12,461 nt of DNA from UBA8515 sp036170795. Lineage in GTDB: Bacteria; Patescibacteriota; Minisyncoccia; Phycocordibacterales; UBA9973. The stretch lies in contig JAVHPX010000035.1 of assembly GCA_036170795.1 (NCBI GenBank), positions 1-12,461 of the forward strand. Reading direction: 5' to 3'. Under the pieces are notes generated by a model. It had not been told where the DNA came from. It was given only the letters and a program-made list of their open reading frames with translations, and made no database searches. This document shows, piece after piece, positions 4,629-12,326 of this stretch (positions within the stretch are counted from its first letter, which is position 1; each line of letters begins with the position of its first letter). The translations under genes and the position numbers were made by a program.

Positions 4629-7600
4629 TATTTTCTTGAAACTCTCGATCATAAGATTTTTTTCACCATTTCGTTCGGTAACTTTAGCTTGAAGAGCTAT
4701 GATTGTATCATTTATAATTGTATCTTTCATTTTTTGAAAAAGTTTTGGAAAAATTACTGCATCTATTGAACCAGTATAATCTGATAGTTTTATAAATGCC
4801 ATATTATCATTTTTCTTAGTTGTGACGATCCGTATATCATCTATAATAGCTGCGACAGTTACTGGCATGCCAGTCTTTATTTCAGTTTTAATCTTTTTAA
4901 TGACAGTACTAAATTTCTCTATTTTCTCTTTGTATGCATCAAGTGGGTGACCTGATATATATAATCCTAGTAGTTCTTTTTCCCATTTTAGTTTTTGTGT
5001 TAAAGTTGCAGGTGGCTGTTCTATAAGTGAAAGTTTTATTTCGACACCACCAATAGTTTTAAAGAGTGAATCCTGAGTTGTAATACTTTTAGATTCTTTG
5101 TTAAAAGCAAGGAGAGTTTCGAGATTACCAATGATCATATTGCGATCATCCCAGTCATCCATAGCTCCTGATTTTACTAAAGCTTCAACAGATTTTTTAT
5201 TTAAATTTTTATGTGTAATACGTTCAAAAAAGTCAGCGAGATTTTTAAACTTACCATTAATTTTTCGTTCCTCGATGATCGAATCAGCAATATCGGTACC
5301 AAGATTTTTTATAGTGTAAAGACCAAAACGAATTGCTCTTCCTTCTTTTTTATTAGAGCCAACAATTATTGTGAATCCACCAAAACTTTCATTAATATTA
5401 GGTGGCAATATTTTAATATCCATTTTTTCACATTCGTGAACTATTTCAGCTACTTTTTCAATATCTCCTGATTCAGCAGTCATGATAGCATTCATATATT
5501 CAACAGGGAAATTGGCTTTCATATAAGCTGTTTGATAAGCGACACGACCATAGCTGGCTGAATGAGCTTTATTGAATCCATATGCAGCAAATGGTTCTAT
5601 TTGATTCCATAATTCTGTTGCCTTTTTTAAAGACCACTTACTATGTTCTACCGCACCATTAATAAAATGATCTTTTTGTTTTGCCATTTCTTCTGGTATT
5701 TTTTTACCAACTGCTTTACGAAATTTATCTGCTTCACCCCAGCTGTATCCTGCAATATTTATAGCAATTAATAAAAGATCATCTTGGTACACAAGTACGC
5801 CATAAGTTTGTTTAAGGATTGGTTCAAGCGCAGGATCGAGATATTTAATAAGATTTTTATTGTGTTTACGTTCAATATAAAGTGGAATGAATTGTATGGG
5901 TCCTGGACGGTAAAGAGCTACCATAGCATTAATATCATGAATAGTAGTTGCTTTAAGTTCTTTAAGATAATGAGTAATACCTGAACCGTTTAATTGGAAA
6001 AGTCCCATTGTCTCTCCACGAGCAAGCATTTCAAATGTCTTTTTGTCATCGAGTGGTATTTTATCAAGATTAATATCAATATTATGTATTTGTTTTACTA
6101 AATGTATAGCATCAGAAAGTATTGCTAAATTGCGAATTCCAAGAAAATCAAATTTAGGTAATCCAGCATCTTCAATGCTATACATATCATATTGGGTAAT
6201 CATATTACCACCCTTAGGGTCAAATTGAATAGGAGAGAATTCATATAATGGCCGTGGAGCTATAACTACACCTGCAGCATGTACAGAGATATGACGAACG
6301 CATCCTTCCATTTTGAGAGCTAAATCAATAATTTTTTTTGTATCAGGTTCTTTGTCATACGCATCTTTAAGTTCTGGTACTATTTCCATAGCATAATCAA
6401 TCGTCATAGCTGAACCTTGAGAGCCGAGCGGTATCATACTAGATATACGATCTCCTACAGTGTATGGATAACCAAGTGCACGAGCTACATCACGGACAGA
6501 ACCTTTAGCCATCATTGTTCCAAATGTTCCAATTTGTGCAACTTTATCTTCGCCATATTTTCTTTTTGCATAAGCAATAATTTCATCTCTACGATTATCA
6601 GCATAATCCATATCAATATCAGGAAGTGATGGACGTTCAGGATTCAAAAATCGTTCGAATGGAAGTTTGTATACAATAGGGTCAACATTAGTAATGCCCA
6701 AGAGATATGTTGTTAATGATCCTGCTACTGATCCTCTAATATTAGTTAATATTCCATTTTCTCTAGCATAACGAAGTAGATCTCCAACAACTAGAAAATA
6801 AGTTGGATAATTTTTTTGTTTTATAATATTAAGTTCATATTCTAGGCGATCAATATATTCTTTTGATTGTGGAAGTTCTCGTAATGTAAATCCTTTGTAA
6901 GAAAGATCACGCAGAATTTTATTTGATGTTGTTCCTTTTGGTATAGGAAAATCTGGAAAGTATGCCTTGCCGAGTTCCAGGTCATATTCTTCACACATAT
7001 CAGCAACTATTTGTGTATTATCGACAGATTCTGGATAGTCTTTAAAGTATTCCCGTGCAGTTTTTTCATTAATTAAAGAAAAATCATCATCAGAGAATTC
7101 AAATTTACCATTAGTGCCATCGCTTCCTGTGTTGACTTGCAACAGTGTGTGATGAGCTTCATGATCATCAGCGCATGGATAATGTGAATCTTGAGCGGCT
7201 ATGCATTGAATATTGAACTTCTTACCAAGCTCAACAATACCGTCACGAAGTTTTTTATCTCCTTCTATATGTGGGTGTGAATGTATTTCTAAAAAGTAAT
7301 TTTCTTTACCAAAAATTTCTTGATGTTCTTTAACAAGCATTTCAGCTTTCTCATTATTGTTAGCTAAGACTGCTTGTGAAAGCTGACTACCCATACAACC
7401 AGAAAGACATATAATACCTTCATGGAATTCTCGCAAGATTTCTTTATCCATACGAGGTTTGTAATAATAACCTTCCAGATTAGCCAATGTAACTAACCTC
7501 ATAAGATTTTTATATCCTTGTTTATTGCGAGCAAGGAGCGTTAGATGATAGCGTTTATTATCTATACCTGGTTCTTTGTCTCGGCGAGAGCGTTCAGCTA

Positions 7601-7811
7601 TATAAGCTTCTACTCCGATAATAGGTTTTATTCCAGCCTTTTGGCACTCTTTGTAGAATTCAATAGCTCCATACATATTACCATGATCAGTCACAGCAAT
7701 TGCAGACATTTTATTTTCTTTAGCTATACGTACTATATTCTCAATTTTAGATAATCCATCAAGTAGAGAATAATGAGAATGAGTATGGAGATGTATAAAT
7801 TTAGAATTCAT
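4626..7811 (-). CDS. dnaE: DNA polymerase III alpha subunit (DnaE type)
   Basis: This is the replicative polymerase subunit, 1061 residues. Domains in order: an N-terminal PHP domain (1 to about 270), the C-family polymerase core, the fingers, a helix-hairpin-helix region, and an OB fold (about 945-1035) where the protein ends. Catalytic aspartates are D398 and D400 in PDIDMD and D555 in KFDFLG. The PHP metal ligands appear intact (H7, H9, H43, E68, H89, C139, D208, H210). That is the state associated with proofreading activity in Thermus DnaE and differs from the degenerate E. coli site. The long C-terminal tail after the OB fold that binds tau in E. coli is missing. Start: an ATG-initiated frame extends 51 codons further upstream to 7964, but those codons run antisense through rnhB and look like no PHP sequence. 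MNSKFIHLHTHSHYSLLDG is the conserved N-terminus, and a -10 box sits six bases before it. Confidence 0.97.
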   Translation of the reverse strand: MNSKFIHLHTHSHYSLLDGLSKIENIVRIAKENKMSAIAVTDHGNMYGAIEFYKECQKAGIKPIIGVEAYIAERSRRDKEPGIDNKRYHLTLLARNKQGYKNLMRLVTLANLEGYYYKPRMDKEILREFHEGIICLSGCMGSQLSQAVLANNNEKAEMLVKEHQEIFGKENYFLEIHSHPHIEGDKKLRDGIVELGKKFNIQCIAAQDSHYPCADDHEAHHTLLQVNTGSDGTNGKFEFSDDDFSLINEKTAREYFKDYPESVDNTQIVADMCEEYDLELGKAYFPDFPIPKGTTSNKILRDLSYKGFTLRELPQSKEYIDRLEYELNIIKQKNYPTYFLVVGDLLRYARENGILTNIRGSVAGSLTTYLLGITNVDPIVYKLPFERFLNPERPSLPDIDMDYADNRRDEIIAYAKRKYGEDKVAQIGTFGTMMAKGSVRDVARALGYPYTVGDRISSMIPLGSQGSAMTIDYAMEIVPELKDAYDKEPDTKKIIDLALKMEGCVRHISVHAAGVVIAPRPLYEFSPIQFDPKGGNMITQYDMYSIEDAGLPKFDFLGIRNLAILSDAIHLVKQIHNIDINLDKIPLDDKKTFEMLARGETMGLFQLNGSGITHYLKELKATTIHDINAMVALYRPGPIQFIPLYIERKHNKNLIKYLDPALEPILKQTYGVLVYQDDLLLIAINIAGYSWGEADKFRKAVGKKIPEEMAKQKDHFINGAVEHSKWSLKKATELWNQIEPFAAYGFNKAHSASYGRVAYQTAYMKANFPVEYMNAIMTAESGDIEKVAEIVHECEKMDIKILPPNINESFGGFTIIVGSNKKEGRAIRFGLYTIKNLGTDIADSIIEERKINGKFKNLADFFERITHKNLNKKSVEALVKSGAMDDWDDRNMIIGNLETLLAFNKESKSITTQDSLFKTIGGVEIKLSLIEQPPATLTQKLKWEKELLGLYISGHPLDAYKEKIEKFSTVIKKIKTEIKTGMPVTVAAIIDDIRIVTTKKNDNMAFIKLSDYTGSIDAVIFPKLFQKMKDTIINDTIIALQAKVTERNGEKNLMIESFKKI

Positions 7812-7817
7812 TCTTCT

Positions 7818-7826
7818 AGTATAGCA
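7818..7826 (-). promoter_or_regulatory. dnaE extended -10 promoter, leaderless
   Basis: On the minus strand TGC-TATACT (7826-7818) ends six bases before the dnaE ATG, so the start of transcription should fall on or next to the start codon. The -35 position reads TAGAGC, a poor match, as expected for an extended -10 promoter. Confidence 0.6.
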
Positions 7827-7833
7827 AATGGTG

Positions 7834-7839
7834 TATGAT
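7834..7839 (+). promoter_or_regulatory. rnhB -10 element, near-leaderless
   Basis: TATGAT ends eight bases before the rnhB ATG, predicting a start about 7846. The matching -35 (TTCTTC, 7811-7816) is poor and overlaps the dnaE start codon. Confidence 0.4.
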
Positions 7840-7847
7840 AGCTCTAT

Positions 7848-8549
7848 ATGGACAAAAGTCCCGAAAATATGAGTTATATTGTTGGCATTGATGAAGTTGG
7901 ACGTGGACCTATTGCAGGGCCGGTGGCTGTTTGTTCTTTTAGTTGTGCAATGATTGATTATCAATTACTAATTACGAATGGGGTACAGGAAACTAAAATA
8001 AAATTAAAAGATTCTAAAAAATTAACCAAAAAACAAAGAGAGAAATGGTTCAAATATCTGAGTAAAGAGAAGAAAAAAGGTAATTGTGACTTTGTCGTTT
8101 CTTATGTGTCAACAGAAAATATTGATAAGTTTGGAATTGTGAAATGTATTCAGAAAGCTTTGAATGAATCTCTTTCCAAAGTCACTTCACAGAATCTTCC
8201 AAATTTTTCCCGCTTTACCCTAAAGGGCTCCGACACGGATAAAAATTTGGAAGATTCTGTTTTGTTTTCTTCGTTTCACATTTATTTAGATGGTGGGTTA
8301 CATGCTCCAGCCGAATACATACACCAAGAGACAATAATAAGAGGCGATGAACTTCACCCAGTAATTTCTTGTGCATCGATTGTGGCGAAAGTTTCTCGAG
8401 ATGCTGTAATGACCAATTTTGCAAAAGAATATCCTGAATATGGATTTGAAAATCATTCTGGCTATGGTACGAAAGCACATTATGAGGCAATAAAAAAGCA
8501 CGGTATAACCGTGCTTCATAGGAAAACTTTTATACATTTAAAAGAATAA
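7848..8549 (+). CDS. rnhB: Ribonuclease HII with a palindromic insertion
   Basis: RNase HII cuts RNA in RNA-DNA hybrids and nicks at single ribonucleotides misincorporated by polymerases such as DnaE next door. The 233 residues show GIDEVGRGPIAGPV (13-26) with catalytic D15 and E16, LDGG with D148, and SCASIVAKVSRD with D185, followed by the C-terminal KHGITVLHRKTF block. The metal site is complete. Residues about 114-142, between the helix ending ESLSKV and the strand HIYLDGG, are an extra segment that I do not expect in the family. Its DNA is a 72-base perfect-armed palindrome, kept in frame. Start: ATG 7848 lies right behind a -10 box, with ATG 7869 the alternative. The 3' end overlaps the convergent gene by 12 bases and contains that gene's terminator. 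It has no evident terminator of its own. Confidence 0.93.
   Translation: MDKSPENMSYIVGIDEVGRGPIAGPVAVCSFSCAMIDYQLLITNGVQETKIKLKDSKKLTKKQREKWFKYLSKEKKKGNCDFVVSYVSTENIDKFGIVKCIQKALNESLSKVTSQNLPNFSRFTLKGSDTDKNLEDSVLFSSFHIYLDGGLHAPAEYIHQETIIRGDELHPVISCASIVAKVSRDAVMTNFAKEYPEYGFENHSGYGTKAHYEAIKKHGITVLHRKTFIHLKE
8189..8260. repeat. 72-base palindromic insert inside rnhB
   Basis: Bases 8189-8208 and 8241-8260 are perfect 20-base reverse complements. The 32-base centre forms two more small hairpins, CCC-TAAA-GGG (8218-8227) and TCCG-ACA-CGGA (8229-8239), so the whole could fold as a long stem with two side loops. The centre is visibly richer in G/C than the surrounding gene. The length is a multiple of three. 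The hexamer TTCACA occurs at 8186-8191 and again at 8275-8280, but I would not call it a target duplication. It resembles in concept the Rickettsia palindromic elements found within genes. Mobility is inference. Confidence 0.75.
8492..8516 (-). terminator. Terminator of the DUF2231-like gene, inside the rnhB coding region
   Basis: AAGCACGGT (8496-8504) pairs perfectly with ACCGTGCTT (8508-8516) around ATA. On the minus strand the hairpin is followed by TTTTTT (8497-8492), a classic terminator 21 bases after the stop codon at 8538. On the plus strand no T-run follows. The same bases encode KKHGITVL of RNase HII. Confidence 0.85.
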
Positions 8550-9056
8550 ATGATAGATAAATCCGACTATTGGGTCAACATTTGGTCCGTAAACAATTGC
8601 TCCACCTAGGCCACCTGTTATAGTTATTGCGATAAGTCCTATCAAAGCTAAAACTATCATTATGATACTCATGTTTAAAATGCTATTTATAAAAGTAGAA
8701 AGTTTAGTCCACAGAGGACCGATTTGACTATCTGAAAGTTTTTTATTAAATTCTGATTTACTTACCCAAACTATCAAATAGATAGCAGCGATCAATCCAA
8801 AAATTAAAGTAGAAGCATCCGCAAAATCAGCATGCATATTTATGAGTGGGCGCAAACTATGATCTAGTAATTGCTCAGCACTCTCACCAGTATTAAGAGC
8901 TAAGAATGCAGACACTGTTCCTCCTATAACGAGGACAGCTTTAACATAGAACCAATAAGCGGCCTCTGTAAGTTTTCTGAATCTAATTAATTCGGCTATA
9001 GCATAAACAGTCATTAGGGCTATAGGGAAGTGCACAAAAATTGGGTGTATATTCAT
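8538..9056 (-). CDS. DUF2231-like four-helix membrane protein
   Basis: 172 residues with four hydrophobic helices (about 8-24, 38-54, 80-98, 126-148). The N-terminus HPIFVHFPIALM (4-15), an intramembrane-edge TGES (56-59), a histidine at 75 (NMHADFA) and a C-terminal TGGLGGAIVYG (147-157) fit the DUF2231 family of bacterial inner-membrane proteins. The function of that family is not established. The paired histidines (H4, H9, H66, H75) have prompted ideas of metal or haem binding, which is inference here. It lies 20 bases after the aminopeptidase gene in the same direction, so read-through is likely, but a TATACT box six bases before its ATG suggests its own leaderless start too. A strong terminator lies 21 bases beyond its stop. 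Its last 12 bases overlap rnhB. Confidence 0.72.
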   Translation of the reverse strand: MNIHPIFVHFPIALMTVYAIAELIRFRKLTEAAYWFYVKAVLVIGGTVSAFLALNTGESAEQLLDHSLRPLINMHADFADASTLIFGLIAAIYLIVWVSKSEFNKKLSDSQIGPLWTKLSTFINSILNMSIIMIVLALIGLIAITITGGLGGAIVYGPNVDPIVGFIYHLFF

Positions 9057-9062
9057 ATGACT

Positions 9063-9068
9063 AGTATA
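9063..9068 (-). promoter_or_regulatory. -10 box directly before the DUF2231-like gene
   Basis: On the minus strand TATACT (9068-9063) ends six bases before the ATG. No convincing -35 is seen and there is no TG extension, so this is a weaker call than its neighbours. The box is part of the palindrome AGTATACT. Confidence 0.4.
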
Positions 9069-9076
9069 CTATTTTT

Positions 9077-11635
9077 TTATAATTTTTTCTCTAGCCATTT
9101 TTTGATATCCGCTTTATCAGATGCGAGCCAAGCAGCGTTCGAATAGATGCACTCGTAGACTTGCTCGAGAGTTCTATCTGCTCCTGGAGCATTATTTTTA
9201 TTAAAGAACTTTTTAGCATCAATAACATCTTTTATTTTAATATGATTACCCAAAGGAGAGAGGAGTCCTGACAAGAAATGCCCACCTTCGCCATAGTTTT
9301 TGAGTATTGTGGTCCAGTTATGTTTTACAAACTGCCACGTAAGATCTCTACCATGAGTATTTTGCCACACAGCACCAATCATAAAAGTTGCATCTTGAGT
9401 CCGGACGTCATTTGAGAGTGTAAACATAAGAGTCTTGGCTAGAAGTGTTTTGTCTCGGAATGAGGTCAAAGCTCTACCATAACGATCTTTTTCTTCGTGA
9501 AGTTCTTCTGCGGTAAAAAGTTTTTTGAATTGTTCCCATTCCTTTTTACCTCCATTTGAAGCAACAATAGTATATACAACTGTACGTATGTCAGCTGCAA
9601 TTGTATGGCTCTTCATATTTGTAAATAGACTCTTAGCCTTTTTTATGATATTTTTATCTCCATAACTTCCTGCATATGAGAGAACAAGGTTGCGCAAGAA
9701 TGTATCAGAATGAACTTCATCTTTCTTTTTTTCAAATGTCATACGCTCTGCAAGTGGAGAGAAAAGTGACAGCACGTATAGTTTGTATTTTTCTTTGAAT
9801 GGTTGGTCAGAAATAATGTTGTATACTCGTGATATTCCGCTAGCCAGTTCTGACCAGACGATGTATTCTTTTTCATTTTTATATGAGAGTGAGAATTCTA
9901 GTGCTTCAACTGTAGGTATATAGCCACCTTCTGCTAAGGCGAACAGATCACGAATAAGCCCAAGCCTGTCTTTAGTTCCAAGTGTGCCGTTTTCTATTTC
10001 AGTCTTTAATCTTGCAAGTGTTGATTTATCGTAACGAGTCCGCATAAATGAACCTTCATTTTTATTAACCTTACCGATGGATGTACCGATAAGGGGAATA
10101 GATTTTTTAGTAGAGAGTACTTTTAATGTAGTATTGTTGCTTTCATAGGAAAAGGGAATCTGCCATGTTGTGTTTTCAATATTGGCTTTTGATGATAGAC
10201 GACTTGAGAAGAATCGCTCTTGCTTGGCAATGTATCCATGTTTGGTCTGCGCAAGTGTTACAAGCGGGTACCCAGTTTTCTTCGTCCACGAATTCATAAT
10301 TTCTCTGACTTTCTTTTTGCTTACTTTTTCAAATGAATTCCATAAGTCGACCGTATTTGTGTTTTTATAAGAATGTTTTTTAAGGTAGTGACGCAATCCT
10401 TCGCGGAATGTATCTTGTCCTAAATATTCCGCTAGCTGTCGTATTATAGCAGAACCTTTTGCATACGAAACCATATCAAATATTTCATTAATTTCATTTG
10501 GGTGGTGCACGGTGACTTCGATTGGGTGCGAATTTGCGAGTGCATCAAGCCGAAGCGCTATACTGTAGCGATCAGCTAAGTAAAGATCCCAGACATGCCA
10601 CTCTGGAAACATATGGTTAACGCAGTAATTTTCCATATATGATGCAAATCCTTCATTGAGCCATAGATCAGTCCACCATTCCATGGTGACTAAGTTGCCG
10701 AACCACTGGTGAGCAATCTCATGGGCGATAACAATAGCTACCCATTGTTTATTGGAAAGGGATGAATGTTCATCGTCGACTAGTATTGCTGTCTCTCTGA
10801 ATGTTATGGCTCCCCAGTTCTCCATAGCTGCACTTTCGAAATCTGGAATGGCAATAAGGTCAAGCACTAAAAGAGGGTAGTCTATATCAAAATAATCATT
10901 ATAAAATTCAAGTGATTTGATAGCGACTTCAAGTGCAAATTTTGCTTGGTGCTTTTTACCTTTTGTTGTGAAAACTCTTACTTGTACTTTATCTTTCGTA
11001 TATCCTTCGATAAATTCAAATTCACCAATAATAAAAGCTAATAAATAAGTAGACATTCGAGGAGTAGAAGCAAACTTAATTATTTTATATCCACCCTCAT
11101 GTTCTTTTATACTTGTTGGTATTGTGTTTGATATAGCAGTATGAGCACCAGGGACAATAAGAGATATATCAAAAATTGCTTTATGTGTCGGTTCATCAAA
11201 GCAGGGGAATGCACGTCTAGCATCAGTTGCTTCAAATTGAGTAGTAGTTATATATTTTATTTTATTGTCTATAGTATATGTACTTCGATAGAAACCTCTT
11301 AAACTATCATTAATAATTCCTTCAAATACTAATGATAGTTTTGCTTTACCTTTCTTAATTTGTTGTTTAAATGTAAATGTTGTAGTTTCAGATTTTATAT
11401 CATAAGAGATTTTCTGGGCGAATTGAATATTTTTACCTTGGATTAATTCTACTGTTTCAATCTTTATATCTTTAGAATGAAGAGTAATATTTTTTATAGT
11501 TTTATCGATTAAAATATTTATAATTTCTTTACCTGTAAATATGGATGCTTCTAAGTCAGGTTTGATGGTCAAGGTGTATCTTTCTGGTTTTATATGAGAT
11601 GGAAGTTGAACTGATTTTTTATTATATTTAGACAT
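9077..11635 (-). CDS. M1 family zinc aminopeptidase
   Basis: This enzyme removes single N-terminal residues from peptides. The 852 residues follow the usual order: an N-terminal beta saddle (to about 205), a thermolysin-like catalytic domain (about 206-440), a small beta domain and a C-terminal helical ERAP1-like domain. Zinc ligands and catalytic residues are H305, E306 and H309 in HEIAH, E328 in LNEGF, and Y391 in VSYAKG. The exopeptidase motif reads AAMEN (269-273) with E272, where the family usually has GAMEN. No signal peptide is visible, so it should be cytosolic, where it could supply amino acids from imported or internal peptides. The overall pattern is closer to the ERAP/Tricorn-factor group than to E. 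coli PepN, so I leave the symbol blank. Start: ATG seven bases behind a TATAAT box. The DUF2231-like gene follows 20 bases downstream with no terminator between. Confidence 0.95.
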   Translation of the reverse strand: MSKYNKKSVQLPSHIKPERYTLTIKPDLEASIFTGKEIINILIDKTIKNITLHSKDIKIETVELIQGKNIQFAQKISYDIKSETTTFTFKQQIKKGKAKLSLVFEGIINDSLRGFYRSTYTIDNKIKYITTTQFEATDARRAFPCFDEPTHKAIFDISLIVPGAHTAISNTIPTSIKEHEGGYKIIKFASTPRMSTYLLAFIIGEFEFIEGYTKDKVQVRVFTTKGKKHQAKFALEVAIKSLEFYNDYFDIDYPLLVLDLIAIPDFESAAMENWGAITFRETAILVDDEHSSLSNKQWVAIVIAHEIAHQWFGNLVTMEWWTDLWLNEGFASYMENYCVNHMFPEWHVWDLYLADRYSIALRLDALANSHPIEVTVHHPNEINEIFDMVSYAKGSAIIRQLAEYLGQDTFREGLRHYLKKHSYKNTNTVDLWNSFEKVSKKKVREIMNSWTKKTGYPLVTLAQTKHGYIAKQERFFSSRLSSKANIENTTWQIPFSYESNNTTLKVLSTKKSIPLIGTSIGKVNKNEGSFMRTRYDKSTLARLKTEIENGTLGTKDRLGLIRDLFALAEGGYIPTVEALEFSLSYKNEKEYIVWSELASGISRVYNIISDQPFKEKYKLYVLSLFSPLAERMTFEKKKDEVHSDTFLRNLVLSYAGSYGDKNIIKKAKSLFTNMKSHTIAADIRTVVYTIVASNGGKKEWEQFKKLFTAEELHEEKDRYGRALTSFRDKTLLAKTLMFTLSNDVRTQDATFMIGAVWQNTHGRDLTWQFVKHNWTTILKNYGEGGHFLSGLLSPLGNHIKIKDVIDAKKFFNKNNAPGADRTLEQVYECIYSNAAWLASDKADIKKWLEKKL

Positions 11636-11642
11636 AAAGTTG

Positions 11643-11651
11643 ATTATAGCA
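11643..11651 (-). promoter_or_regulatory. Aminopeptidase extended -10 promoter, leaderless
   Basis: On the minus strand TGC-TATAAT (11651-11643) ends seven bases before the ATG. An 18-base spacer leads back to CTTACA as a moderate -35. It is divergent to the promoter at 11685. Confidence 0.7.
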
Positions 11652-11684
11652 AAATAATGTAGTCTTTGTAAGCTTAAAAATCAC

Positions 11685-11714
11685 TTGACAAGTAGTATAT
11701 TTATATGCTATAAT
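11685..11714 (+). promoter_or_regulatory. Consensus promoter, leaderless start of the last protein gene
   Basis: TTGACA (11685-11690), 18 bases, TATAAT (11709-11714) with TGC before it: both boxes are perfect and the -10 is extended. The predicted start seven bases downstream is the A of the ATG at 11721. A longer in-frame reading from the TTG at 11685 would begin inside this -35 box and is therefore rejected. Confidence 0.9.
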
Positions 11715-11720
11715 ACGATT

Positions 11721-12254
11721 ATGAAAAATAAAATAACAAAAAATTTAATAACATTTGGAACCTTATTTATTCTTATTATTGGTTTTCGAACTGCGTTTGC
11801 TTATGAGCCATATGTGCCTTGGACTCAATCATCACAATTTGTAGTTAATAATTATAATCCAGGATATACAGAGCTTCCTACTTGGACTCCTACTATGAAT
11901 GCAACTCAGGTTCCAGCTACAACAATTAAACCTTCAGTTAAAACAGTAAATAATAATACAAACACAACAACTACAAAAAATACTGTTATATCAGTAAATA
12001 AAAGATTACCGAATACAAATGAAGGTAATGTAATTAATGCTGAAGCACCTAAAGATCAGATGAATAGTAATTATCCATATAATAATGGTAGTCAATTAAC
12101 AGCTCTTTCTTTAAATGGTTCTGGAAGTTTTATGCCTAGTTCGATTTGGCAATGGCTAATTGTTATTTTATTAATCTTTGCTATTGTTATCATAGTTCGT
12201 ATGCTTGGAAGAAAATCTGAGCATCAGGAAACTCATACAGTAATGGCTCACTAA
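11721..12254 (+). CDS. Secreted, C-terminally anchored Asn/Thr-rich protein
   Basis: I do not recognise a family. The 177 residues start with a signal peptide (1-27: basic KNKITKN, hydrophobic core, AFA before Y28). Then comes an extracellular stretch rich in Asn, Thr, Pro and Ser, including NNNTNTTTT (77-85) and TELPTWTPT (50-58), a transmembrane helix at about 143-161 starting SIWQW, and a short basic then histidine-containing tail (RKSEHQETHTVMAH). No cysteine and no catalytic motif are seen. The layout (signal peptide, low-complexity stalk, membrane anchor, short cytoplasmic tail) suggests a surface-exposed stalk protein. Adhesion or envelope-spacing roles would be guesswork. It has the best promoter of the window, apparently leaderless, and its own strong terminator, so it is probably well expressed. 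Confidence 0.8.
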   Translation: MKNKITKNLITFGTLFILIIGFRTAFAYEPYVPWTQSSQFVVNNYNPGYTELPTWTPTMNATQVPATTIKPSVKTVNNNTNTTTTKNTVISVNKRLPNTNEGNVINAEAPKDQMNSNYPYNNGSQLTALSLNGSGSFMPSSIWQWLIVILLIFAIVIIVRMLGRKSEHQETHTVMAH

Positions 12255-12272
12255 GCAATTGATGTTTTAAAT

Positions 12273-12308
12273 AAAGAAAACCCTTCGCTCTACGCAGGGT
12301 TTTCTTTT
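12273..12308 (+). terminator. Terminator after the Asn/Thr-rich protein gene
   Basis: AAAGAAAACCCT (12273-12284) pairs perfectly with AGGGTTTTCTTT (12296-12307) around an 11-base loop. The A-rich and T-rich arms make it potentially bidirectional. It begins 18 bases behind the stop codon. Confidence 0.92.
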
Positions 12309-12326
12309 GCTTTTTTTGCAATTTTT

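Noticed and set aside
5098..7754. Several plus-strand frames of 60-86 codons within dnaE
   Set aside because: They are antisense shadows of a clearly conserved gene, with no domain and no starts placed behind promoters.
7812..7964. 51-codon N-terminal extension of dnaE
   Set aside because: It is antisense to the conserved start of rnhB, does not resemble a PHP domain, and would bypass the -10 box that sits directly before the ATG at 7811.
8215..8537. Two minus-strand frames of 79 and 91 codons within rnhB
   Set aside because: They are antisense to conserved rnhB codons, overlap the minus-strand terminator, and have no family-like features.
10170..10370. 66-codon plus-strand frame within the aminopeptidase gene
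   Set aside because: It is a shadow of the conserved gene with no independent signals.
11685..11720. 12-codon N-terminal extension of the last protein gene from a TTG
   Set aside because: The TTG is the first half of a perfect -35 box and the extension spans the -10. The ATG at 11721 gives a proper signal peptide.
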